DNA of 64,000 bases, taken from assembly GCF_045066735.1 (NCBI RefSeq), contig NZ_JBISHH010000021.1, forward strand, positions 1-64,000, in the 5' to 3' direction. The position numbers and the translations under genes were made by a program. Position 1 is the stretch's first letter. Each line of letters begins with the position of its first letter. Shown piece by piece: positions 1-10,100 of the stretch. The notes beneath the pieces were generated by a model. That model saw nothing but the letters and a program-made list of their open reading frames with translations. It made no database searches and was not told where the DNA came from. This DNA comes from Algibacter sp045066735. Lineage in GTDB: Bacteria > Bacteroidota > Bacteroidia > Flavobacteriales > Flavobacteriaceae.

Positions 1-1914
1 AATAGGTATTCCGTTATCATTTACAGAAGCGTTTATACTACCATCGCTATTTAAATTAGCATATACTAAACCTGCATCACCTTCTAAACTATCTGGACAA
101 CCATCTCCATCAGAATCTAAATCTAAATGATCCGGAGTACCATCACTATCCGCATCTAAAACCTGAAGTAATAAATCTAGATTACTTGGAGCCGTGTAAT
201 TACTGTAAGTACATGGATCAAAATTCATTGAAAAAAGACGATTTACACCAGAAGTAGGGTTTGCCCCTATTTTTAATTTAAATTCACTCGATTGAGAATA
301 CCTCGCTGTAAACATTACATTCGTAGCGGTAATATCTATTCCAGGAGCTGTTTGTAAAGGCGCTTTAAACATCGTTCCAATGGAGCTAGGATAAACAGTA
401 AGATCACTAGGAGTTTCCAGAGTATATTCAGAAGATTTAGTAATATCTAATTCTACATACTCCCTAGCTACCCCACTATCCCCATCAACATCAATAGCCG
501 TAATAAAGAATTGCGGTATTTGTGTAGCATTAGAGGTACCTGTGGATACAAATTGAAAATCAAATTCAACAGAAGAGTTATTAGCTCCTAAAACAGGTTG
601 AAAGCTAGCTATATTAGACGCATCGTCATCTATATCAGTTATGCCCGGGTTTGGTGTTGATGAAACAATAGTAACCAATGCATCAATATTTGTAGTTACA
701 TTAGGAAACCTATATATAGCACCAGAACTTAAAGCCGTACCAGATTCCAAAGTTGCAGAACTAAAAGATAGCGTAGGGTAAGAACCACATGCTTGAACCT
801 GCATTTCATCTGCATCTAAAATACCATCATTATCATCATCTAAATCGCAAAAATCTGCAATGGTATCACCATCACTATCTACATAGGAAGGATGAGAAGG
901 GTAACATTCACTGCACTCCTCTGATTGTTGCGTTTCATCTTGTGAAGTTCCAACGGTTTGAGACGTTCCCCCAGGAATACCCGTACCATTTATGGCCGCT
1001 GTAAGTGCAAAATTCTCGTCTATGCTATTAAAATCATAATTAGCACTACCCTCAATTGCATCAGGGCAACCATCATTATCACTATCTAAATCTAAAAAGT
1101 TTGGGGAACCATCATTATCATAATCTATATGTTTACATGTTGAAACACTTATCTCAATAAAATCTCTTGCACCTGCAGTAGGCTCAGCCATTGGAAATGT
1201 TAATGTAAAAGCACTGACTGTACCATTAATTTGTAAACTCCCTGCTGCTGATCCGTCTATATCATTCTGAGTAGATTCAGTGCTATAACCATTTCCAAAT
1301 ATTCCTGGTGTTGAACCTGCACCAGCATCTCTAACAGTGGTGGAAGTTGCTAAAAAATCATCTGTTCCTCCTAACCTAGACCAAGTTAAGCCATTTCCTA
1401 ATGTAACTTCTGCTGAATTTTGTACATTGTTAGAAGACTCACCAATGTTATCGAAGTGAATAATTGGATCTGTTACCTGAGTTTGATTTCCTGCTCCATC
1501 TTCAAAAATCACGGTTATCATATCTCCAAACACAAAATTCCCCACAACTGAAGGATTTCCTGCTAAATTTTCCGACCAAAAACCAGCACCAGCAGCATTA
1601 AAATTACCCAAAGAGACAAAATTAGCCGTAGTGTTGCTTACCAATCGTACTACAACTCCATCACTATATGTATGTGACACATTAACAGTTGTACCAGCCC
1701 AATTACCAGATGGATTAGGGGAGCAAAGGCCTTCATCCGAATCCAGAATTCCGTCATTATCATCATCGAGATCATCAACGTTTAATATACCATCACCGTC
1801 GCAATCATTTACAGCAATGCATTGGGCGGAGGTAAATTGAGTGAAAGCAAAAAGCAGAAATACAAAACAATAAAATGTTTTAACTTTCTGCGAAGTAGGA
1901 ATGCATGATTTCAT
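1..1914 (-). CDS. Large secreted protein with Asp-rich calcium-binding (thrombospondin type 3-like) repeats, 3' end outside window
   Basis: An uninterrupted frame of 638 codons runs from an ATG at 1914 to the left edge, so the C-terminus is missing. Residues 1-30 form a signal peptide (basic start, hydrophobic core, cleavage near TSA-QC). Acidic repeats of the form DxDxDGxxDxxDLDxDNDG occur near residues 36-60, 260-285, 345-370 and 585-612; these resemble thrombospondin type 3 calcium-binding repeats. Between them are Ser/Thr/Asn-rich, probably beta-rich stretches without recognisable catalytic motifs. In Flavobacteriia such proteins are often T9SS-exported surface or adhesin proteins with a C-terminal sorting domain, but that end is not visible here. 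The function is inferred only as extracellular and calcium-binding. Confidence 0.85.
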   Translation of the reverse strand, partial: MKSCIPTSQKVKTFYCFVFLLFAFTQFTSAQCIAVNDCDGDGILNVDDLDDDNDGILDSDEGLCSPNPSGNWAGTTVNVSHTYSDGVVVRLVSNTTANFVSLGNFNAAGAGFWSENLAGNPSVVGNFVFGDMITVIFEDGAGNQTQVTDPIIHFDNIGESSNNVQNSAEVTLGNGLTWSRLGGTDDFLATSTTVRDAGAGSTPGIFGNGYSTESTQNDIDGSAAGSLQINGTVSAFTLTFPMAEPTAGARDFIEISVSTCKHIDYDNDGSPNFLDLDSDNDGCPDAIEGSANYDFNSIDENFALTAAINGTGIPGGTSQTVGTSQDETQQSEECSECYPSHPSYVDSDGDTIADFCDLDDDNDGILDADEMQVQACGSYPTLSFSSATLESGTALSSGAIYRFPNVTTNIDALVTIVSSTPNPGITDIDDDASNIASFQPVLGANNSSVEFDFQFVSTGTSNATQIPQFFITAIDVDGDSGVAREYVELDITKSSEYTLETPSDLTVYPSSIGTMFKAPLQTAPGIDITATNVMFTARYSQSSEFKLKIGANPTSGVNRLFSMNFDPCTYSNYTAPSNLDLLLQVLDADSDGTPDHLDLDSDGDGCPDSLEGDAGLVYANLNSDGSINASVNDNGIPI

Positions 1915-1946
1915 AAGTTGCGTAGTTATTTTAATCAATAGTATTA

Positions 1947-1954
1947 CAAATTTA
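1947..1954 (-). promoter_or_regulatory. Possible -7 box for the secreted repeat protein
   Basis: The minus strand reads TAAATTTG, a match to the Bacteroidota -7 consensus TAnnTTTG, 33 bp before the ATG at 1914. No TTG is found at the usual -33 distance, so this is tentative. Confidence 0.35.
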
Positions 1955-2235
1955 AATATTGCTAATATGTTACTTTTATGGCATTCTATCAAAAGTAAAA
2001 ATAGAGCGACGAATAACATAAAAGTATCGACAAACGGTTTTGATTCGACCATTAAACCAATCGTCTAAAAGCTACAGTATTACAAAAAAAAACGTTTTAG
2101 CCTACCTTAAAAATAAATAAAAACCTACAAGAAATAACATAAAAAAGTACATTTTCTTAAAAAAATCTTAAGACAATGCGTTTTATCCAGTTGACCGACT
2201 AAAAATAAGACCTCAATGGAACAAAATTATGAAAC
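1955..2235. other. Gene-free stretch with an imperfect dyad at 2029-2065
   Basis: I see no coding frame in this interval. It holds an imperfect inverted repeat, GACAAACGGTTT (2029-2040) against AAACCAATCGTC (2054-2065), matching at 9 of 12 positions with a 13-bp spacer. CGAC also recurs at 2007, 2028 and 2046. It could be a regulator site for the secreted-protein gene. Confidence 0.3.
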
Positions 2236-2268
2236 AAAAAAAGCAACTTAAAATAAGTTGCTTTTTTT
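2236..2268 (-). terminator. Intrinsic terminator after the DUF3467 gene
   Basis: A perfect 8-bp stem, GCAACTTA/TAAGTTGC with an AAA loop, is flanked on both sides by seven-base A/T runs, so it can work in both directions. It lies 18 bp beyond the stop of the minus-strand DUF3467 gene. Confidence 0.8.
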
Positions 2269-2286
2269 AATACTGAATATTTAATA

Positions 2287-2604
2287 CTACGCCTGCCCTG
2301 TTGGACCAAAATTTAATGGTATTGGAGGCTGCTCATAGTCTTTAATTTCTCCATGCGCGCTCTCAAAACGAGTTACATTCTCGCCTAAAGCTTTCAATAA
2401 ACGTTTGGCATGCTGCGGTGTCAAAATAATACGAGATTTCACTTTACTTTTTGGAACACCCGGCATGATGTTTACAAAATCGACTACAAATTCGGAAACC
2501 GAATGATTTATAATTGCGAGATTAGAATATGTTCCCTCGGCAACTTTTTCGTCTAACTCTATATTTATTTGTCCTTGTTTAGGAGCTTCTTTTTCGTTTG
2601 CCAT
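2287..2604 (-). CDS. DUF3467 family protein
   Basis: This 105-residue soluble protein matches the DUF3467 family, small proteins found beside rpoC in many Bacteroidota. The core around residues 14-90 contains the GTYSNLAIINHS segment, the FVVDFVNIMPG segment and the SRIILTPQHAKRLLKAL helix. There is no signal peptide or membrane segment. It follows rpoC by 133 bp with a terminator between, so it may be partly uncoupled from the RNA polymerase operon. Its molecular function is unknown; location suggests a role linked to transcription, but this is inference. Confidence 0.85.
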   Translation of the reverse strand: MANEKEAPKQGQINIELDEKVAEGTYSNLAIINHSVSEFVVDFVNIMPGVPKSKVKSRIILTPQHAKRLLKALGENVTRFESAHGEIKDYEQPPIPLNFGPTGQA

Positions 2605-2667
2605 TGAAAATTGTGTTTTTTTACTTCCTATTTAAAGAAAGCTTTATTAATAATAGTTAATAAAAAA

Positions 2668-2695
2668 GCCTTCAAACAATTTAATGCGTGAAGGC
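2668..2695 (-). terminator. Intrinsic terminator after rpoC
   Basis: The stem GCCTTCA (2668-2674) pairs with TGAAGGC (2689-2695), extended by A/T pairs, and on the minus strand is followed by a T run. It ends the rplK-rpoC transcript upstream of the DUF3467 gene. Confidence 0.75.
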
Positions 2696-2709
2696 TTTTA
2701 TTTTTATAG

Positions 2710-2729
2710 ATTCCCGCCTTCGCGGGAAT
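2710..2729. repeat. Short GC-rich palindrome next to the rpoC stop
   Basis: ATTCCCGCCTTCGCGGGAAT forms an 8-bp stem with a 4-nt loop, 8 bp past the rpoC stop codon. It is far more GC-rich than its surroundings and resembles dispersed REP-like hairpins that occur in many genomes. Only one copy is seen in this window. Confidence 0.6.
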
Positions 2730-2737
2730 AACAAATA

Positions 2738-5700
2738 TTAGTTATAATTTAACTCTTGTTTTACTTGCATCATTTCATCAAATTCTTCTTTAGAACCAAC
2801 AATAATATCACTGTAACTTCTCATACCTGTACCTGCTGGAATTCTATGACCAACAATTACATTCTCTTTCAAGCCTTCTAACGCATCTACCTTACCAGCT
2901 ACTGCTGCTTCGTTAAGTACTTTAGTTGTTTCTTGGAAAGAAGCCGCAGAGATAAACGATTTAGTTTGAAGCGATGCTCTAGTAATACCTTGCAGTATTG
3001 GTGTAGCCGTTGCTGGCTGTGCATCTCTTGCAGAAACTAATGCTTTATCTTCTCTACGTAAAATAGAGTTTTCATCTCTTAACTCACGAGGCGTCACAAT
3101 TTGCCCAGGTTTTAAGTTTACAGAATCTCCAGCATCTTCAACAACTTTCATTCCGAAAATATCATCATTTTCTAATATGAAATCTGCTTTATGAGCTAAT
3201 TGATCTTCTAAGAATATAGTATCACCAGAATCGATAATTCTAACTTTACGCATCATTTGACGAACAACAACCTCAAAGTGCTTATCGTTAATCTTCACAC
3301 CTTGTAAACGATATACCTCTTGTACTTCGTTAACTAAGTATTGTTGAACTGCAGATGGGCCTTTAATATTTAAAATATCATTTGGAGTGATGGAACCATC
3401 CGATAAAGGCATACCAGCTTTTACGAAATCATTTTCTTGAACAAGAATCTGACTTGATAATTTAACCAAGTATTTCTTAATATCTCCAGTTTTAGATTCG
3501 ATAATAATCTCACGGTTACCACGCTTAATTTTCCCGAAAGAAACAACACCATCAATAGCACTAACAACTGCTGGGTTAGATGGATTACGCGCTTCGAATA
3601 ACTCGGTTACACGAGGTAAACCACCCGTAATATCACCTGCTTTAGCAGATTTACGAGGTATTTTAACTAAAATTTTACCAACTATAACTTTTTCACCATC
3701 GTCAATCATTAAGTGAGCGCCAACTGGTAAGTTGTAAGAACGCATGGTTTCACCGTTTGTATCTTCAATATGAAGTGTTGGAATAAGCTTTTTGTTTCTA
3801 GACTCAGAAATTACTTTCTCCTGGAAACCTGTTTGCTCATCTATTTCTACTTGATAAGTAACTCCTTGTTCGATGTTTTCATACCTTACTTTACCAGCAA
3901 ATTCTGAAACAATAACACCGTTATATGGATCCCAAGAACAAACTTCATCACCTTTAGACAGTTTCTGACCATTTTTAACAATGATGGTAGAACCGTAAGG
4001 AATGTTATTTGTACTTAATACAATACCAGTTTTCTTATCAATAAGTTTAAGTTCAGATGTACGCGAGATAACAACATCAATCTCGTTTCCTTCGTTATCT
4101 TGACCTTTAACTGTTTTTAAATCTTCAATTTCTGCAACACCATCGAACTTAACAATTAATTTGTTTTCTTCTGAAATGTTACCTGCAATACCACCCACGT
4201 GGAATGTACGTAATGTTAACTGCGTACCTGGTTCACCAATAGATTGTGCAGCAACTACACCTACGGCTTCACCACGTTGTACCATTTTACCTGTAGCCAA
4301 GTTACGTCCGTAACATTTAGCACAAATACCTTTTAAAGCCTCACAACTTAATGCAGAACGTACTTCTACGCTCTCAATTGGAGATGCCTGAATGGTTTTA
4401 GCGATATCATCTTCAATTAACTGACCAGCTGAAACTAACAACTCATCCGTTAATGGGTCATAAACATCATTTAAAGATACACGACCAACGATTCTTTCTT
4501 CTAAAGTTTCAACAACTTCATCATTTTTCTTCAAAGGTTCAACTTCTACACCTCTTAATGTTCCACAATCTTCAGTGTTAATAATAACATCTTGAGAAAC
4601 ATCTACTAAACGACGTGTTAAGTAACCTGCATCGGCAGTTTTAAGAGCCGTATCCGCAAGACCCTTACGAGCACCGTGCGTTGAGATAAAGTATTCTAAA
4701 ATTGAAAGTCCTTCTTTAAAGTTGGAAAGAATCGGGTTTTCAATAATAGATCCTCCACCTGCGGTAGATTTTTTAGGTTTCGCCATTAATCCACGCATAC
4801 CTGTAAGCTGACGAATCTGTTCTTTAGATCCCCTTGCTCCAGAGTCTAGCATCATAAACACCGAGTTAAATCCTTGTTGATCTTCTCTAATACGTTTCAT
4901 TGACAATTCTGTCAATTCAGCATTTGTTGAAGTCCAAATATCAATCACTTGGTTGTAACGCTCATTGTTGGTAATAAGTCCCATATTATAGTTACCAGTA
5001 ATACCCTCAACTAAACCGTTAGCTTTATCTATCATTCCTTGTTTTTCTGGCGGAATAATAATATCACCTAAACTAAATGATAAACCACCTTGGAATGCAA
5101 ACTTAAATCCTAACGTTCTAATCGCATCTAAGAAATCAGCTGTTTCAGGAACAGAAGTTGCTTTCAAAATATCACCAATAATATCTCTTAAAGATTTCTT
5201 AGTTAATACTTGGTTTATATATCCTGCAGACTGCGGTACGTGTTGGTTAAATAATACACGACCAACAGTAGTCTCAATAATCATTTTATCTAGTTTACCA
5301 TCTTCATTAATGTCGATAGTTCTAACTTTAATACCTGCATTTAAGTCTACTTTTTCTTCATTAAAAGCAATTTCTACTTCTTCTGGAGAATAAAAAGTTA
5401 AACCTTCACCTTTAATTTTCACTTCTGGTGTAGACGTGCGCAACTTGGTCATGTAGTACAGACCAAGTACCATATCCTGAGAAGGTACTGTTACTGGTGA
5501 ACCGTTTGCTGGATTTAAAATATTGTGAGATGCCAACATTAATAACTGACATTCCAAAATAGCTTCTGGTCCAAGTGGTAAATGCACCGCCATTTGATCA
5601 CCATCAAAATCGGCGTTAAATGCCGTACATACTAACGGGTGTAATTGAATCGCTTTACCTTCGATTAACGTAGGTTGAAACGCTTGTATACCCAAACGGT

Positions 5701-7039
5701 GTAACGTAGGCGCACGGTTTAATAATACTGGATGTCCTTTAAGAACATTTTCCAGAATATCCCAAACCACTGGTTCTCTTTTATCTATAATTTTCTTTGC
5801 AGATTTTACAGTTTTTACAATACCTCTTTCAATTAGTTTTCTAATTACGAAAGGTTTGTAAAGCTCTGCTGCCATGTTCTTTGGCAATCCACATTCATGT
5901 AATTTTAATTCTGGTCCAACAACAATTACCGAACGTGCAGAATAATCAACACGCTTACCAAGTAAGTTTTGACGAAAACGCCCTTGCTTACCTTTTAATG
6001 AATCGGATAATGATTTTAATGGTCTATTAGAATCCGTTTTTACAGCAGATGATTTACGTGTATTATCAAATAACGAATCTACAGATTCCTGTAGCATACG
6101 TTTTTCATTACGTAAAATTACTTCTGGTGCTTTTATCTCAACCAATCTTTTAAGACGGTTGTTACGGATAATTACACGACGGTATAAATCATTTAAATCT
6201 GAAGTTGCAAAACGACCACCATCTAACGGCACTAAAGGACGTAATTCTGGCGGGATGATTGGCACAACCTTCATAATCATCCATTCTGGACGATTTTCTC
6301 TATTTTTATTAGAGTCTCTTAGGGCTCCAACAACTTGTAAACGTTTTAAAGCTTCCGTTTTACGTTGTTTAGACGTTTCAGTATTTGCTTTATGACGTAA
6401 TTCGTATGATAAAGCTTGTAAATCAATACGAGCTAATAAATCGATTAAACACTCAGCACCCATTTTAGCTAAAAACTTGTTAGGGTCTTCGTCATCTAAA
6501 TACTGATTATCTTGTGGAAGTGATTCAAGAACATTTAAGTATTCTTCTTCCGTAAGGAAATCCATTTTTTGTAATGGTTCTCCTTCTTCATTTTTAGCAT
6601 TACCTGGTTGAATTACTACATAACGTTCGTAGTAAATAATCATATCTAATTTCTTAGATGGTAACCCTAATAAATATCCAATTTTGTTTGGTAAAGAACG
6701 GAAATACCAGATATGAGCTACAGGAACCACTAAGTTAATGTGCCCTACTCTATCTCTACGTACTTTCTTTTCTGTTACTTCTACACCACAACGGTCACAA
6801 ACGATCCCTTTGTAACGTATTCTTTTATATTTACCACAAGCACACTCGTAATCCTTTACAGGACCGAAGATACGCTCACAGAACAAACCATCTCTTTCTG
6901 GTTTGTGCGTACGATAATTGATAGTTTCTGGTTTTAAAACCTCACCTCTTGATTCTGCTAAAATAGATTCCGGTGATGCTAAACCAATTGAGATTTTATT
7001 AAACCTCTTTACTGTATTCTTATCTTGTTTTCTTGCCAT
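2738..7039 (-). CDS. rpoC: DNA-directed RNA polymerase subunit beta'
   Basis: This is the 1433-residue beta' subunit, which forms the catalytic clamp of RNA polymerase with RpoB. The N-terminal zinc-binding domain shows Cys66, Cys68, Cys81 and Cys84. The absolutely conserved active-site motif NADFDGDQ is near residues 475-482 and holds the three Mg-binding aspartates. A second Cys cluster (CEALKGICAKCYG) and the trigger-loop region (GEPGTQLTLRTFH) follow. Length is normal for Bacteroidota. It lies 93 bp downstream of rpoB in the same operon and is followed by a terminator. The start ATG gives the expected MARKQDKNTVKRF N-terminus. Confidence 0.99.
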   Translation of the reverse strand: MARKQDKNTVKRFNKISIGLASPESILAESRGEVLKPETINYRTHKPERDGLFCERIFGPVKDYECACGKYKRIRYKGIVCDRCGVEVTEKKVRRDRVGHINLVVPVAHIWYFRSLPNKIGYLLGLPSKKLDMIIYYERYVVIQPGNAKNEEGEPLQKMDFLTEEEYLNVLESLPQDNQYLDDEDPNKFLAKMGAECLIDLLARIDLQALSYELRHKANTETSKQRKTEALKRLQVVGALRDSNKNRENRPEWMIMKVVPIIPPELRPLVPLDGGRFATSDLNDLYRRVIIRNNRLKRLVEIKAPEVILRNEKRMLQESVDSLFDNTRKSSAVKTDSNRPLKSLSDSLKGKQGRFRQNLLGKRVDYSARSVIVVGPELKLHECGLPKNMAAELYKPFVIRKLIERGIVKTVKSAKKIIDKREPVVWDILENVLKGHPVLLNRAPTLHRLGIQAFQPTLIEGKAIQLHPLVCTAFNADFDGDQMAVHLPLGPEAILECQLLMLASHNILNPANGSPVTVPSQDMVLGLYYMTKLRTSTPEVKIKGEGLTFYSPEEVEIAFNEEKVDLNAGIKVRTIDINEDGKLDKMIIETTVGRVLFNQHVPQSAGYINQVLTKKSLRDIIGDILKATSVPETADFLDAIRTLGFKFAFQGGLSFSLGDIIIPPEKQGMIDKANGLVEGITGNYNMGLITNNERYNQVIDIWTSTNAELTELSMKRIREDQQGFNSVFMMLDSGARGSKEQIRQLTGMRGLMAKPKKSTAGGGSIIENPILSNFKEGLSILEYFISTHGARKGLADTALKTADAGYLTRRLVDVSQDVIINTEDCGTLRGVEVEPLKKNDEVVETLEERIVGRVSLNDVYDPLTDELLVSAGQLIEDDIAKTIQASPIESVEVRSALSCEALKGICAKCYGRNLATGKMVQRGEAVGVVAAQSIGEPGTQLTLRTFHVGGIAGNISEENKLIVKFDGVAEIEDLKTVKGQDNEGNEIDVVISRTSELKLIDKKTGIVLSTNNIPYGSTIIVKNGQKLSKGDEVCSWDPYNGVIVSEFAGKVRYENIEQGVTYQVEIDEQTGFQEKVISESRNKKLIPTLHIEDTNGETMRSYNLPVGAHLMIDDGEKVIVGKILVKIPRKSAKAGDITGGLPRVTELFEARNPSNPAVVSAIDGVVSFGKIKRGNREIIIESKTGDIKKYLVKLSSQILVQENDFVKAGMPLSDGSITPNDILNIKGPSAVQQYLVNEVQEVYRLQGVKINDKHFEVVVRQMMRKVRIIDSGDTIFLEDQLAHKADFILENDDIFGMKVVEDAGDSVNLKPGQIVTPRELRDENSILRREDKALVSARDAQPATATPILQGITRASLQTKSFISAASFQETTKVLNEAAVAGKVDALEGLKENVIVGHRIPAGTGMRSYSDIIVGSKEEFDEMMQVKQELNYN

Positions 7040-7132
7040 GTTTTTTAAGTCTTCAGTTTGAGTTCTCAGTCAACATTCTTTAGTCTAAAAAATAGTCTAT
7101 TTAATGTTGACTGTTAACTATCAACTATTTTT

Positions 7133-10100
7133 TTACTCTTCTAATCTGATATCCAATCCTAAACCTTTCAATTCATGCATTAATACATTGAATGATTCTG
7201 GTAATCCTGGATCTGGCATTGGTTCACCTTTCACGATAGCTTCGTAAGTTTTGGCTCTACCAATAACATCATCAGATTTTACAGTTAAAATTTCACGTAA
7301 GGTGCTTGATGCTCCATAAGCCTCAAGTGCCCAAACTTCCATCTCACCAAAACGTTGACCACCAAATTGTGCTTTACCACCTAATGGTTGTTGTGTAATT
7401 AATGAGTAAGGTCCGATAGAACGTGCGTGCATCTTATCATCAACCATGTGTCCTAGTTTAAGCATGTAAATCACACCAACAGTTGCTGGTTGATCGAAAC
7501 GCTTACCTGTTCCACCGTCATATAAATAAGTATGTCCGTATCTTGGAATTCCAGCTTCATCTGTAAACCCGTTAATTTGCTCTATAGTTGCACCATCAAA
7601 GATTGGCGTTGCATAAGTACGATTTAATTTCTGACCAGCCCATCCAAGAACTGTTTCATAAATTTGACCAATATTCATACGAGACGGTACACCAAGTGGA
7701 TTTAAAACAATATCAACTGGAGTTCCATCTTCTAAGAATGGCATATCTTCTTGACGAACGATACGAGCAACAATACCTTTGTTACCGTGACGTCCTGCCA
7801 TTTTATCTCCTACTTTTAGTTTACGCTTTTTAGCGATGTAAACTTTAGCTAGTTTGATAATTCCTGCTGGTAACTCATCACCTACAGAAATGGTAAACTT
7901 CTCACGACGTAAAGATCCTTGTAAATCGTTCTCTTTTATTTTATAGTTGTGAATTAAATCGGCAACTAATGTATTTGTGTGCTCATCAGTTGTCCATTTT
8001 CCAGACACTAAATGCGCATAATCATCAACAGCATTTAACATTTTAAGTGTGAATTTTTTACCTTTTGGTAATACTTCTTCACCTAAATCGTTAAAAATAC
8101 CTTGAGCAGTTTTTCCGTTTACAATATTGAAAAGCTTTTCGATTAAAACATCTTTTAAATCTTCAAACTTTCTATCATATTGCGCTTCTAAAGCTAAGAT
8201 ATCATCTTTATCTTGAGCTCTTTTACGCTTATCTTTTACCGCTCTTGCGAATAATTTCTTCTCGATAACAACACCATGTAATGAAGGAGACGCTTTTAAC
8301 GACGCATCTTTAACATCACCGGCTTTATCACCAAATATAGCTCGTAATAATTTTTCTTCCGGAGTTGGATCAGATTCTCCTTTTGGCGTAATTTTACCAA
8401 TTAAGATATCGCCAGGTTTAACCTCTGCTCCAATACGAATCATTCCGTTTTCATCTAAATCTTTAGTAGCTTCTTCAGAAACGTTAGGAATATCATTAGT
8501 TAACTCTTCGTTACCTAATTTTGTATCTCTAACATCTAAAGAATACTCATCAATATGAATAGATGTAAATATATCTTCGCGAACAACTTTTTCTGAAATT
8601 ACAATGGCATCCTCAAAGTTATACCCTTTCCAAGGCATAAATGCTACTTTCATATTTCTACCAAGAGCTAATTCACCTTTTTGGGTTGCATAACCTTCAC
8701 ATAAAACTTGCCCTTTGGCAACTATATCACCTTTAACCACAATTGGCTTTAAGTTGATAGAAGTACCTTGGTTTGTTTTACGGAATTTCACTAATTTATA
8801 AGTTTTGATATCGCTATCAAAACTTACCTTAGCTTCATCTTCAGTACGATCGTATCTAATTTGAATTTCATTAGCATCAACATAAAGAACTTCACCTCTT
8901 CCTTCTGCATTAATTAAAACACGTGAATCTGAAGCTACTTGACGCTCTAAACCTGTACCTACAATTGGTGCATCTACTCTTAATAAAGGCACTGCTTGAC
9001 GCATCATGTTAGACCCCATCAGAGCTCTATTCGCATCATCATGCTCTAAGAAAGGAATTAAAGAAGCCGAGATAGACGAAATTTGGTTTGGTGCAACATC
9101 TGTATAATCTAACCTAGTAGGCTCGATAACAGGGAAGTCACCTTCCATACGTGCAATTACCTTATCATGTAAAATCTTACCGTCTTCATCAACCTTAACA
9201 GTTGCTTGTGCGATTAATTTTTCTTCTTCTTCTTCCGCACTTAAATAAGTTGGTTCATTTTGAATATCAACAACACCATCAGTTACTTTTCTATATGGTG
9301 TTTCAATGAATCCCATTGAATTCACTTTAGCAAATACTGAAAGTGAAGATATAAGACCAATATTTGGTCCCTCAGGAGTTTCAATTGGACATAAACGGCC
9401 GTAGTGCGTGTAGTGAACATCACGAACCTCAAACCCTGCTCTCTCTCTCGAAAGACCACCTGGTCCAAGAGCCGATAAACGACGCTTATGAGTAATCTCT
9501 GCTAATGGATTGGTTTGATCCATAAACTGAGATAACTGGTTTGTACCAAAGAAAGAATTAATAACAGACGATAACGTCTTAGCATTAATTAAATCTATTG
9601 GAGTAAACACCTCATTATCTCGAACGTTCATACGTTCACGAATAGTACGAGCCATACGTGCTAAACCAACACCAAACTGAGAAGATAACTGCTCACCAAC
9701 TGTACGTACACGACGGTTAGATAAGTGATCAATATCATCAATCTCTGCTTTAGAGTTAATAAGCTCGATTAAGTATTTTATAATAGTTATGATATCTTCT
9801 TTGGTAAGCACTTGCTTATCCATACCAATATCCAACTGTAATTTTTTGTTCATTCTATAACGCCCAACTTCTCCTAAAGAGTAACGTTGGTCTGAGAAGA
9901 ATAATTTATCAATTATTCCACGAGCCGTTTCCTCATCTGGCGGCTCAGCATTACGTAATTGTCTATATATATGTTCAACAGCCTCTTTTTCAGAATTTGT
10001 TGGATCTTTTTGAAGTGTGTTATGAATAATAGCATAATCGCCTTGCTCGTTACTTTCTTTATGTAAAAGAACAGTTTTAACATCAACTTCAAGAATTTCT

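Noticed and set aside
789..1004. His-rich plus-strand open frame
   Set aside because: It is the reverse of the Asp-rich repeats of the secreted protein gene; GAT/GAC codons read as ATC/CAT-rich sequence on the other strand.
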